A DNA stretch of 64,000 bases from Hyposmocoma kahamanoa (Eukaryota; Arthropoda; Insecta; Lepidoptera; Cosmopterigidae). Below the pieces are notes generated by a model. It was given only the letters and a program-made list of their open reading frames with translations. It was not told the origin of the DNA and did not search any database. The stretch is from the NCBI RefSeq assembly GCF_003589595.1, contig NW_020653415.1, positions 1,140,052 to 1,204,051 on the forward strand. The letters run 5' to 3'. A program made the translations under genes and the position numbers. Below, piece by piece: positions 55,356 through 64,000 of this stretch; the first letter of the stretch is position 1; each line of letters begins with the position of its first letter.

Positions 55356-56155
55356 GAAAAAATATATTTTTGAAAAAGTTATTTATCTAATAAGGATCTG
55401 TCTAGAAGTCTAAACCGTCTTGTGTTCGTGTGGTCCATCTCTCTCGGGTAATCTTTTTTATTTCATCTGTTCATCTTTCCAGCGTTTCCTTGCCCTTAAC
55501 CCTAATCCCAGTGGGACCATTTGAAATAGTAATCTTTTTGAACATTTATGATTATTCATACGCCCTAATATTGTCTCTCCCTGATATTGACTAACATATA
55601 CGTAATGGACAATTTTCAGGTTAGTTTTGTCTACCTAATTCCAGTAGCGTTTTTTGATATTTAAATATTATTGTAATAACCTAAAATATTATTTAATATT
55701 GCCACCGAAATTAGGTAGAGAAAACAAACTTAAAAACTATAGGGTAGTAATTATGTTTAAGCATGTTTTATTTAAATAAACAACGTGTCTTCTTGACACA
55801 GACATGTAACATGGGTTATTCGTAGGCCCGACAAATTTCTACGCCAATCTCATCACATATTATGACTATGTTGAAGATAATGTCGGTATCCTGTTCCCTT
55901 GGGCGCCTTAACTGCCACCATAAGGTGACCCGAAATTTACACTGACCCTCCGTGATGATTGTTATGTAGGCTTCGCACATTCTCTACGCACGCTACGTAA
56001 ATATACTTACAGCGATGTCCCACGCCGCAAGTGATATGTTAAAACTGGAAATGAAAGTTTTTTCATATCCAAATCGCGGTCCGATCGCGAATATCTAGTT
56101 CCCTAAGGTCCAACTACGAGAATATTTCTTTTTTATTATACCAAGTTACGATTGG
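55356..56155. other. unassigned AT-rich DNA
   Basis: No gene or shared repeat recognised. Confidence 0.4.
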
Positions 56156-56157
56156 TA

Positions 56158-56252
56158 GGTCACTGGACGAGATGAACAAGTCGTGCGTCTGATGGTAAGC
56201 GAGTCTACACCAGCTTTAGTACCACTGCGCCTGTTACCCTGAGACAAAAGTG
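56158..56252 (-). mobile_element. SINE-A, 3' fragment with internal deletion
   Basis: GATGAACAAGTCGTGCGTCT, GATGGTAAGCGAGTCTACAC, then a jump to ACCACTGCGCCTGTTACCCT. Confidence 0.75.
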
Positions 56253-56474
56253 TTAAAGCTATATTCGTCAATTATTCACTTTAAAATGCTTATTACTTGC
56301 AATAACTATCACATTTAAATAAATTAAGTTACCGATTTCACTTGAGTATAATCGATTAAAGAACAAAATGGCAACACTAATTGATATTGGCGAGATTAAA
56401 AAAAGAAAGAAAGAGGAAGGACAGATTAGTGCCAGTTGGCGCTCCATGTGAAAAGGTATAGTGTTTTTTTTATA

Positions 56475-57062
56475 TAATATCAAGTGACGGGACGAACAAA
56501 TCGTGCGCCTGATGGTAAGCTACACGCCTGTCCAATACAGTTGCAGTGCCACTCAGAGCTTTAAATCTCAAAAATTTGTTGGGCAATGCTATTGCGCCCG
56601 TCACCCTGATACATATGTTGACAAGTCCCATGTGCCTGTAATTTCACCAGCGCTGTTACCCTTCTAAACCGGAACACAGTAACGCTGACATTATTGCTTG
56701 GCGGCCATTGACTTACAAATAAATGGACGACGGGTCTAACACAAAAACCACGAAAAAATGTCCCAAGTCAACCTATTTAAACGTAGTGACATGTAAAGGA
56801 ATATGAAAAAGCTAAAACGTTGAATTTAAATTGTAATGTCATCGCAGTACTGTCTAATTTTACTTGCTTCGCTGTCAGTCGAACAAACGAAGACTAAAGC
56901 GTGAATGACGCTCTGTATACGATTTTAACGCCCTATAAGTTCGGACACTTTTTAGCGCGGACCCGACGTCCATATAATTGTAAGTCAATGTTGGCGGCAG
57001 AAATAGGTAAGGTGGCAGTACTTCCCTGGACGAACTCTTTCACAAGGAGCTCTACTGTAACT
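56475..57062 (-). mobile_element. SINE-A copy split by the CATTGAC MITE
   Basis: 56475-56705 and 56991-57062 together form a full reverse SINE-A when one copy of TTGGCGGC is removed. Its 5' end reads CACAAGGAGCTCTACTGTAA on the plus strand. Confidence 0.95.
56706..56990 (+). mobile_element. CATTGAC MITE, copy 3 (285 bp)
   Basis: 31-bp terminal inverted repeats (28 of 31 matching) begin CATTGACTTACAA at both ends. They are flanked by TTGGCGGC at 56698-56705 and 56991-56998. Because the host is a SINE-A whose empty form is known, the insertion and its 8-bp duplication are unambiguous. No protein is encoded; the reverse-frame peptide DLQLYGRRVRAKKCPNL recurs in two copies only because the DNA does. 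Confidence 0.97.
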
Positions 57063-57191
57063 AAAATTTCGATGTAAAAAATCGTTTTAGACGAAAAAGA
57101 CGCAACTCCACACAACGCTCACCTCGCAATCCTGTGGATTGTCCCTACTAAGGATGAATATAACGATTTTTTGTATCGATTTTTATCACAT

Positions 57192-57239
57192 TTCATATTT
57201 AATGATATTATCGAAAACAATTATATCATTAAATATGAA
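57192..57239. repeat. perfect 17-bp hairpin
   Basis: TTCATATTTAATGATAT (57192-57208) and its exact inverse at 57223-57239 flank a 14-base loop. Confidence 0.9.
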
Positions 57240-57929
57240 CAAAACTCGACTTACAACAAATATTTGCTTGTTAATAGGTTTTGCCTTCGATTTCGGGCGT
57301 TAACGGGTTTTAAGTCGATTTAAATCCAGCGTTAAGCACGTTCATGCTTTATACTATTTCGGTAAAACTTATGCTTCCCTACGCGACATTGTAAATTGAT
57401 CCTCATGCGATGTGGTCTATAGCTTATCGATCGCGTTTGAAATTATTCTTGTCACGGTTATAAATGTCTACACGTAGTACTTTGCATTAATCTGTAATTT
57501 TGAATAAAATAAAGAAAATAAACCCAAATGAGTCGACTTTGACAATTCACGCACGAAGCGGCATTAACCGTTTAGTGCATTTTCTACCTTCCCTTAATTG
57601 GAATAGGATTAAATTCGATTTTCACTCATAATGAAATTTTATCTTGAAAGTGTATTTGTGTAGGCTTTCCCGAGCGCTCTAGTGAGGAAGTCTTCTGTGT
57701 TTGTGTTATTGGATGTTCCATTACTTATCAAGTGACGTAACTTCGTTTTGAAATATACGTAGATGCTTTTTGTGCCAGACAACCATTAAATAGAATTACC
57801 TGATCTCAAATTAGGCAACTCCCTGTACTTACCAGAGTAGCGGAGTAGCAGAATAGAGTACCAGAGTAACGGAATTCACTCTGGGGCGCTACCTAGAAAA
57901 CCCAGACCAGAACCAATTTCAGAAAAGTT
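57240..57929. other. unassigned DNA
   Basis: Short CAGAGTA/GGAGTA direct repeats occur around 57835-57880. No gene is recognised. Confidence 0.4.
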
Positions 57930-58042
57930 TTTTTTTATGATATCAAACGACGAGACGAACAATTAGTGCGCCTGGTGGTAAGCGACACGCCTGTCCATAA
58001 CAGTTGCAATGCCGCTCAGACTTTTGAGTCGCAAAGCTCTGA
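57930..58042 (-). mobile_element. SINE-A, 3' fragment
   Basis: TTTATGATATCAAACGACGA, GACGAACAATTAGTGCGCCT and GTCGCAAAGCTCTGAT. Truncated in the central hairpin. Confidence 0.85.
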
Positions 58043-58092
58043 TATGAAATAAAAGTAATAGGAACAATGACTTTTTTGGACTAGTCATTAAA

Positions 58093-58290
58093 ACTGCCTC
58101 TGTGGTCGAACGGTTACCATCTTCTTCTTCGATTCCCGGGCCGGAAGAAATATTTGTATGGCCTACATTTATTTCTCTCGTGAGTTTGGGTGTAATTTGT
58201 GGTTGTCTAAGTGTCTCCATGGCACCCGCGACACAGGGTTTCCCTAGTGCAGGGCTATGTTGAGTGTGTGCGCGTGTGCATTATTATATA
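58093..58290 (+). mobile_element. SINE-B copy, tRNA head with a small deletion
   Basis: ACTGCCTCTGTGGTCGAACG, GTTACCATCTTCTTCTTCGA, TTCCCGGGCCGG, GAGTTTGGGTGTAATTTGTG and GACACAGGGTTTCCCTAGTG. The sequence between the A and B boxes is replaced by CTTCTTCTTC. Confidence 0.85.
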
Positions 58291-58667
58291 AAACATTTTT
58301 GTTTGTCACACATTATTGTGATAAAAACAAATACTGTGAGAATTAACAAAATTTCAAGTGTGACTACAGTTTGTGCTGAAATGGCGTTTAACTTTTGACT
58401 CAGCATAAATGCTGTAGACCGTGAAAAGTCAAACAGAGCTGGTTTTCTGCCATATATGTATTTATACATCTATTTGGTGAACGATTGTAACCCAGTAAGC
58501 CATGCCACCAAAGTATATCATACGCAAATACATATACGTAATTCTAAAACTATTATGTGAGTGCATTATCTATAATTTCACGTATCCCCAAAAAAGAAAT
58601 CTGATAGGGGCAGGTCTGGAGATTTCAAAGCAAACAATGACTAAGAGTCTCGTCTGTTCCCCTACTG

Positions 58668-58785
58668 AGCCTCGGTGGCCCAGCCGTTTGAATTGTGGGC
58701 ACCGGATGAGGAAGTCCCGGGTTCTATTCTTAGTGGGACCAAATTGGAAAGTTAACCTTACCTATTTCTGCCGCCAAATAGTAGC
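58668..58785 (+). mobile_element. tRNA-like SINE head, then a scrap of SINE-A
   Basis: GCCTCGGTGGCCCAGCCGTT and GTCCCGGGTTCTATTCTTAG are spaced as A and B boxes. CCTTACCTATTTCTGCCGCC at 58757-58778 is the 5' part of SINE-A. Confidence 0.6.
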
Positions 58786-58794
58786 GAGTAACCG

Positions 58795-59145
58795 TTTCGA
58801 AATACCAGGAATGGTAATCTCAGTACACAGTACTAAAAAATGGAAAGTACGTGGAATTACATATATTTGCCAAGTTTTATTGATATCGGTTACCGGAAAG
58901 TCCGCGAAACAGGATTCATGTCTCAGTTTGACACCCTTAGAGGTAGAATATTTTGTTCAAATTTAAATAGGACTATTACTGAGGTACCCTCTTTCCAACA
59001 AAAAATCAAGAGACTTCCCAACGAAGAATCATCAAAACCGGTTCACAAATTTATTAAGTTATCGCGTAACATACATACAAAAAAAAACAGAAAAAAGACA
59101 GTCGAATTGAGAACCTCCTCTTTTTTTGACGTCGTTTAAAAAGAA
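58795..59145 (-). repeat. AACCGACTTC insect repeat, longest copy
   Basis: The plus strand shows CTCTTTCCAACAAAAAATCA, CATCAAAACCGGTTCACAAA, TTATCGCGTAACATACATAC and AATTGAGAACCTCCTCTTTT, the mirrored order of the family. The open frames 58502-58966 and 58840-59139 run through it and are not genes. Confidence 0.8.
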
Positions 59146-59544
59146 ATCATATCGTAGTAAGGAACCTGTAATTAGTAATAAATATTTTTTTTCTTTATTT
59201 GAATCATAGAACTATAGAATAAATAAATTACATAAAATTTAAACAAAAGTTTGATGAAAATCAAGATAAATAAAGTTACACAACAAAACAAACGGTTTCG
59301 ACTTTTAAATTTAACATAATAATAACATTAATCTCCTAAAAGAAGAGACTGAGTCAACACAGTGAATTCAATAAAGTTATTACAAAGAATTTACTGACTT
59401 ATATATACGTACGTACCCTGTGTTCGCACCATCCATGCTTGCGTCCTCTTGTGTCCCCACAGTCTCTATAGATAGGTCGTTTACCCCACTGTTTGCCTAA
59501 TTTCCACGGGTAAACGGACATACCACCCTACTTATATTCTTACT
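59146..59544. other. unassigned AT-rich DNA
   Basis: No gene or shared repeat recognised. Confidence 0.4.
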
Positions 59545-59900
59545 TAAGAGTCTATACAATCTCAAATGGCTTTTGTTGACTCCGCATAACAGTGACAGTG
59601 TTGAATTAATCACTTTCGAAAAAAATATTTAATATAATTGAGGTTTTTTTATATGATTACTATAGGGCGTGAAAACACGACACCTAAAATTTTCACTATA
59701 GAAAAAAACACAAACTTACCTCGAAAATTTACAACTTTTAAAAACCGCCGTATTCAATAGGTACTTTACATATGCCAACGTATCGTATACATTTCTCAAA
59801 TTCGTTTGTAAAAAAAATAAATTCTGAAATAAAGCCCTTGTCCCTACCGCTCGAGCCAAGCAAAATGAACCGTATCAGTAAGGGAAAAATTTGAATTCAA
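59545..59900. repeat. dispersed repeat E, copy 2
   Basis: Same order of blocks as 10190-10600 with moderate divergence. The minus-strand splice-donor-like GAGGTAAGTTTGTG is kept apart from one base before it (59711-59725). Confidence 0.65.
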
Positions 59901-60798
59901 GCTGAGGTAGTCGACTCTTAAAAGGTTGAGAAACCGCTACGTTTTACTTTCCTAAATACAACCATATCTAATTATTTCAATTCACACTTAGACTTATAGT
60001 ATTTAATATTAAATTGCGTAATACCATTTCAATGAATATTAACTTAGCAGTTAACTTAACTACTCCCCAGACATACATAAACCCGAAACTTAACGGTCAA
60101 GGGACAATTCCCGTTTTATCCTAACTTAAACAACTTCATTATCTCAGTTATAGTTTGTTAGCAATGACGTTACTAAATTTGAATGAATAGGATAATAGAT
60201 TTAAGTAAATGCACCTTTCAAACTTATCGTCGCGTTTAACACAAATTGACGTATTCTATACTTCGTTTTTTTAGAATTTAGTATAAATGTAAACAAAGTA
60301 GCAGTGATCGTAAACATTGTTCTTCTGTAGTCAAATTACAGTACCTAAAGGAAAGCATTGTGAAAATTTATATCATTTACAAATGACACGATAATATTGT
60401 TGTCTTTTTTTGTAGAAGGAGCGTAAGCGAAATATCGTAGATTTTTTAGGTTTTAACGACTGTTTTAAAATATTTAATCCCGTTTTAAAACCCTATTTTG
60501 GTTTTAATATTTGGAAATTAAAATACGACGTGAATATTTTGAAACAGCCGGTAAAACCTAACCCTACGACTTTTGAATTGCTAAACTTATTCTTTGGCGG
60601 AAATAACTGCCAGTCTTGTGGTCACCGGAGGCTCCTACGATGCGATCCGACACCTCGTTTGCTAGAAGTTTCACCTGGGCCCCCAAGTACCCAGGTTTTC
60701 AAAAGGCAAAAGGCACAAAGCTGTAGTATTGAGCAAGGTCCGCGTATTTGAGCCTTAATATAATATAAATTAAATTTAGCCATATGCTTCAATATTGT
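59901..60798. other. unassigned AT-rich DNA
   Basis: A GC-richer patch at 60590-60740 supports a 73-codon frame without a recognised domain. Confidence 0.4.
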
Positions 60799-60799
60799 C

Positions 60800-61213
60800 T
60801 CGGCCATTCTCACATTCGGTGTTCTCAGCCTAATTACCGTAGACATTTCGGTGTTCTTACCATAATTACCGTAGCCGTTGTTTTTTCTCGCTTATTATAT
60901 CTAATAACATTGAAATATGAATAACTTTAAGCTAAACTATCGATATGTCTAAATGGCATTAGAAAAAACAATGTAGTTTTCGATTTATTCAAACACAAAT
61001 ATTTTATGGCTGCGGTAATTAGATCTAATTACCATTTCCATAAAATGTTTGTTTCTTAGTAACTCGAAAACTGCTTTGTCGATTCTAATGCCATTTAAAC
61101 ATATTGACAGTTAAGCTTAGTTGTTCATATTTCAATGTTATTGGGTATATTAAGCGAGAAAAAACAATGACTACGGTAATTAAGCTGAGAACACCGAATA
61201 TGAGAATGGCCGA
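60800..61213. mobile_element. large foldback element
   Basis: The arms 60800-61023 and 61024-61213 are inverted copies meeting at GGTAATTAGATCTAATTACC (61014-61033). The left arm is longer by about 32 bp because TTCGGTGTTCTNACC-AATTACCGTAG is present twice in tandem (60814-60875). The outer ends are CGGCCATTCTCA / TGAGAATGGCCG. No coding region; no clear target duplication. Confidence 0.8.
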
Positions 61214-61805
61214 TCTATAAGTATTGTACGTAAAGTATTTACACATTTTAATTAAATCAAACGGCTTACCCACTTGATTATCTTGGTATTGTTTGTAAAG
61301 TTGAACTAAAGTTAAAGTTATCTCGTAAAGATTCTTTGGTCTTAATCAAAAGTTCGTTAGTCACAAACTTTTCAAATTTCGGTTTGCCATCAAATAGTTT
61401 TCTAAAGGTTCTAATTACCAAGGGTTTGATCGGTGAAATTTCAAAAGAATGTGCTTTGTATTTTATATTCGAAATCTTGTTTTTAATATTGGAAATTCAA
61501 TGAATGTACCCGATCATTCATCATTCTGCATAAACTTTAATTATAGTGACTCGCCATAAGGTTGTTTATAGTAACTCATAGTAATCTCATATAACCAAGA
61601 GGTTGATAGGGATATCAACCTTACATGAGAAGGGCGCTATAACCTGTGCAAGCAAGCCCGCACTAGCCCCAGTTCAGCCTGTGCTTTGGGTGAGCTGCCC
61701 CGATTGCACGTACAACGCCCTCCCTATTGTGCAGCTACCGGAGCTGTTAGCATGCTCACTTTCCGTTGTGCATTGCACAACTAACGGTTGTAACTGATGA
61801 TATAC
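61214..61805. other. unassigned DNA with a GC-richer block
   Basis: 61620-61800 is GC-rich and has short palindromes (GTTGTGCATTGCACAAC at 61767-61783; GGTTGATAGGGATATCAACC at 61600-61619). The 64-codon frame there is unrecognised. Confidence 0.4.
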
Positions 61806-61806
61806 A

Positions 61807-61983
61807 TGATACCAAGAGACAAGGAGAACAAGTCGTGGCCTGGTGGTAAGCGACACGCCTATCCATGACAGTTACAGGTCCACTTAGAGCTTTAAATCGC
61901 ACAGATCTGAGGAGCACTGAAATGGTAGAGTGGCTGCACTTCCTTGGACGAACACATTTACAACGAACTCTACTGCTACTAAC
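61807..61983 (-). mobile_element. SINE-A copy with large internal deletion
   Basis: It joins AACAAGTCGTGGCCTGGTGG ... CACAGATCTGAGGAGCACTG directly to TGGTAGAGTGGCTGCACTTC and ACGAACTCTACTGCTACTAA, losing about 100 bp from the middle. Confidence 0.8.
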
Positions 61984-62114
61984 ATGTCTTTATTTCATAG
62001 GTAAGCAAATTACACTCATATCGTATATATAACAATCGTCATATTGACTAAAGTCTACTACTACTCATTCGTAAAGCAGATTCCCCAGAGAAGAACGAGC
62101 AAGAAACCCTAGGG
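61984..62114 (-). mobile_element. CR1/Jockey-like LINE 3' UTR, split by a hAT-like element
   Basis: TTATTTCATAGGTAAGCAAA, CAGAGAAGAACGAGCAAGAA and ACCCTAGGG match the 3' UTR of the 9.4- and 52.6-kb copies. It resumes after the insertion at CTCTAGAGCTTGCTCTTT (62889). Confidence 0.7.
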
Positions 62115-62888
62115 TAGCGATGCGCAATTGTGAATTATTTCAAAACTCCTTAGTAATTACTAATCCTGTCATTCGAATGACAAATTAGTAACGTACAAAT
62201 TTTCGTATTCGAATGATCATTCATTACTAATGTTAATTGTTAATGTAAATGTTATTATAAAGTACTAATTTGTTTAGATTATAATATATATTCTGCTTAT
62301 GTTTGTATTTATGTATATAAAGTTCATGTACGTGTGTATGTCTGTCATATGTACATATATTATCTCATATCATATCATATCATCATCCTTTATATGTATA
62401 TATATTATTTATATATATATATATATATATTATTAAATTTTTTTTTTTACTCACATTTAAATTTTAATTTTATTGTACTATAATTAGTCCCGCAGACTTC
62501 ATTTTTCACCTATAGATCTCTTCTAGAGATAAGCTCACCTTTGTATATGTCCTTTATAACTTGTGTTTCATGTATCTTTTCTATGTGTAATAAAGAGTTA
62601 TTATTAATGTATAGATTCCATAGACCACAACGATACTCGTTATCACCTAGCCTTAACTGACATACCGCAAATGTGACGGCGACGGGATATTTTGATATGG
62701 ACATAGTGAATGATCTGGTGGAGTTCCGGCATAATAATCATTCAACTCGTGCACCGGACCGAATTGCAGGGGCATTCGGTATTGGTAGTCATTCGACTCG
62801 AGTGGAATTGTGCTAGAACTCGACTTAGGCGAATGAAATGCCTATTCGAATGATTAGTATTAGTAACATTCAACGTCGCGCATCCCTC
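62115..62888. mobile_element. non-autonomous hAT-like element, 774 bp
   Basis: Inserted in a LINE 3' UTR. The left end TAGCGATGCGCAATTGTGAA and the right end (other strand GAGGGATGCGCGACGTTGAA) match at 14 of 20 and share GATGCGC, as in hAT termini. Flanks CCCTAGGG (62107-62114) and CTCTAGAG (62889-62896) are a diverged 8-bp duplication. ATTCGAATGA words lie near both ends (62173, 62207, 62845), like transposase-binding repeats. No transposase frame. Confidence 0.75.
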
Positions 62889-62896
62889 CTCTAGAG

Positions 62897-63390
62897 CTTG
62901 CTCTTTATAAAAAAATATTTGCACACATTTTTCATTTATAATATTTATTTTAAACATCATGATAGATCGAGTCAACTTGCAAGAGCTAAACGGGTTACTA
63001 CCATGGATTTTTATCATCCAAGCACGCAGAAGCTGTATAATAATAACCTTTAGTATAGTATAGTGAATGGCAAATTTTAAATACCAACCGGAATCTTGTT
63101 CTAGAAGCGTAAATTGTTTTCGAATTAAATTGAATTTGTAACTTTGTGAAAACGACTGTCAAGAACAGCAAGTTTATTTTTATTCCTCGTCGGTTCGTCC
63201 ATACTGAAGGGCACGATACTAGGAAAATATATTACGTACAATTACCTAAGTCAGGGCATCCAATTCCGAAACTATTAAGTTATTTCAGTGATAAGTAAAT
63301 GCCAACTGTCACTTATATTATGTATAAGCTCGAATTTTGAAATTTTACGAACAGAATTCGAAATACAAATTTTATGTGGTGTTGGAGTAA
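62897..63390. other. unassigned AT-rich DNA
   Basis: About the first 20 bp are still LINE 3' UTR (CTTGCTCTTT). The rest shows no gene or shared repeat. Confidence 0.4.
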
Positions 63391-63392
63391 AT

Positions 63393-63485
63393 CGATCGGG
63401 AAAGTGGACCATTAGGACAGTTGGACCGATCGGGAAAGTAGACGAATAGTGAAAGTGGACCGATTGGGAAAGTAGACCGATTGCA
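63393..63485. repeat. irregular minisatellite GGGAAAGTRGACC
   Basis: GATCGGGAAAGTGGACC, GATCGGGAAAGTAGACG, GTGAAAGTGGACC and GATTGGGAAAGTAGACC occur in a row with spacings of about 22-34 bp. Confidence 0.85.
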
Positions 63486-63901
63486 TCTAAGGGGTTTTTA
63501 GGCTTAATTAATTTTTAAACGAAATAAAAAAAACATATTCAAATAAATTGAAAATCAGCTCTTATTGTTGAATGGCCTGCTACCACGTAATAGCATGAAG
63601 CTTATTATTAGCTCCACAATTGAGCTCGTAGTTTAAATACTACAACAAATTCCATGAACATTTCACGCGCGATCTATTTCATTACAGCATAATGGATTCG
63701 TGAATTTTAATGTACTGGAAAACTGGAAATTTGCATCACGTTCATGTGATAGAATGGAATCTACGTATTTTCGACAAATAAGTAAAACTCCGACCGAAAT
63801 CGATCAAATGAAAAGACGCATGTTGTGAATGAGACTTCATACTAGACATAATATTTTTATTTCGTCGAGTATTACTTATTCAACAGCAATTGTTTCGAAC
63901 A

Positions 63902-63945
63902 GACGGAGAACGGAGTAGACGGGGAGTCTACCCCGTTCTCCGTCC
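63902..63945. repeat. imperfect 18-bp GC-rich hairpin
   Basis: GACGGAGAACGGAGTAGAC and TCTACCCCGTTCTCCGTC are inverted with one mismatch around a GGGGAG loop. Confidence 0.85.
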
Positions 63946-64000
63946 GTGTGTGGCAGGGCGGACCATAGACGCGCACCTCTTACGCTAGTGGCGTCAAAAC

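Noticed and set aside
36924..57115. Recurring peptide DLQLYGRRVRAKKCPNL at two loci (about 36.9 and 56.9 kb)
   Set aside because: It is the translation of the same end of the CATTGAC MITE, not a conserved protein.
58502..58966. 154-codon open frame
   Set aside because: It crosses a tRNA-like SINE head, a SINE-A scrap and the AACCGACTTC repeat; no domain.
63393..63485. CRISPR-like regular repeats
   Set aside because: The spacing is irregular, there is no leader or cas gene, and the sequence is eukaryotic.

Overview
The window looks like intergenic or intronic DNA from a moth or butterfly (Lepidoptera). It is AT-rich and carries almost no open reading frame above 200 codons. I recognise no complete host gene, rRNA, functional tRNA, CRISPR array or bacterial-type gene. 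The lepidopteran call rests on repeat types: 3' tails of RTE-type LINEs ending in TGATGATGA runs, the insect repeat starting AACCGACTTCAAAAAAGGAGG, tRNA-headed SINEs, and a 'CACAGGCCTCCTCTC' repeat common in lepidopteran genomes. These assignments are from memory, not from a search.

The window is a layered collection of transposon remains. The commonest is a SINE-like family of about 300 bp, here called SINE-A (over 25 copies or pieces, both strands). It is followed by SINE-B (perfect B box, tRNA head), SINE-C (tRNA head with a long 5' leader) and SINE-D. LINE remnants are C-terminal and 3' fragments: a CR1/Jockey-like family with a TTTGAC tail (2.3, 9.4, 52.6 and 62.0 kb), a second Jockey-like family (49.4 and 54.7 kb), RTE-type pieces (8.1, 27.9, 31.5, 32.8 and 54.3 kb) and one ORF1 fragment (37.9 kb). 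All are frameshifted, truncated or interrupted by stops.

DNA-transposon-like elements are unusually readable because several sit inside older repeats, so the empty site can be inferred. One MITE family (15.0, 36.7 and 56.7 kb) has 31-bp terminal inverted repeats beginning CATTGACTTACAA and perfect 8-bp target duplications in two copies. A hAT-like element (62.1-62.9 kb) splits a LINE. A small inverted-repeat element (22.7 kb) splits a SINE-A. Other candidates lie at 4.3, 24.8, 26.8, 36.1 and 60.8 kb.

Features not explained by ordinary repeats include a perfect 44-bp hairpin followed by a smaller one with the same ACGA loop (8.6 kb), conserved base-paired arms inside SINE-A, and a dispersed 'CGAAACGTCGG' repeat whose stem pairing is kept while its sequence changes. 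A 400-base run of N (43.0 kb) is an assembly gap. Repeat boundaries are estimates by eye unless a target duplication is stated.
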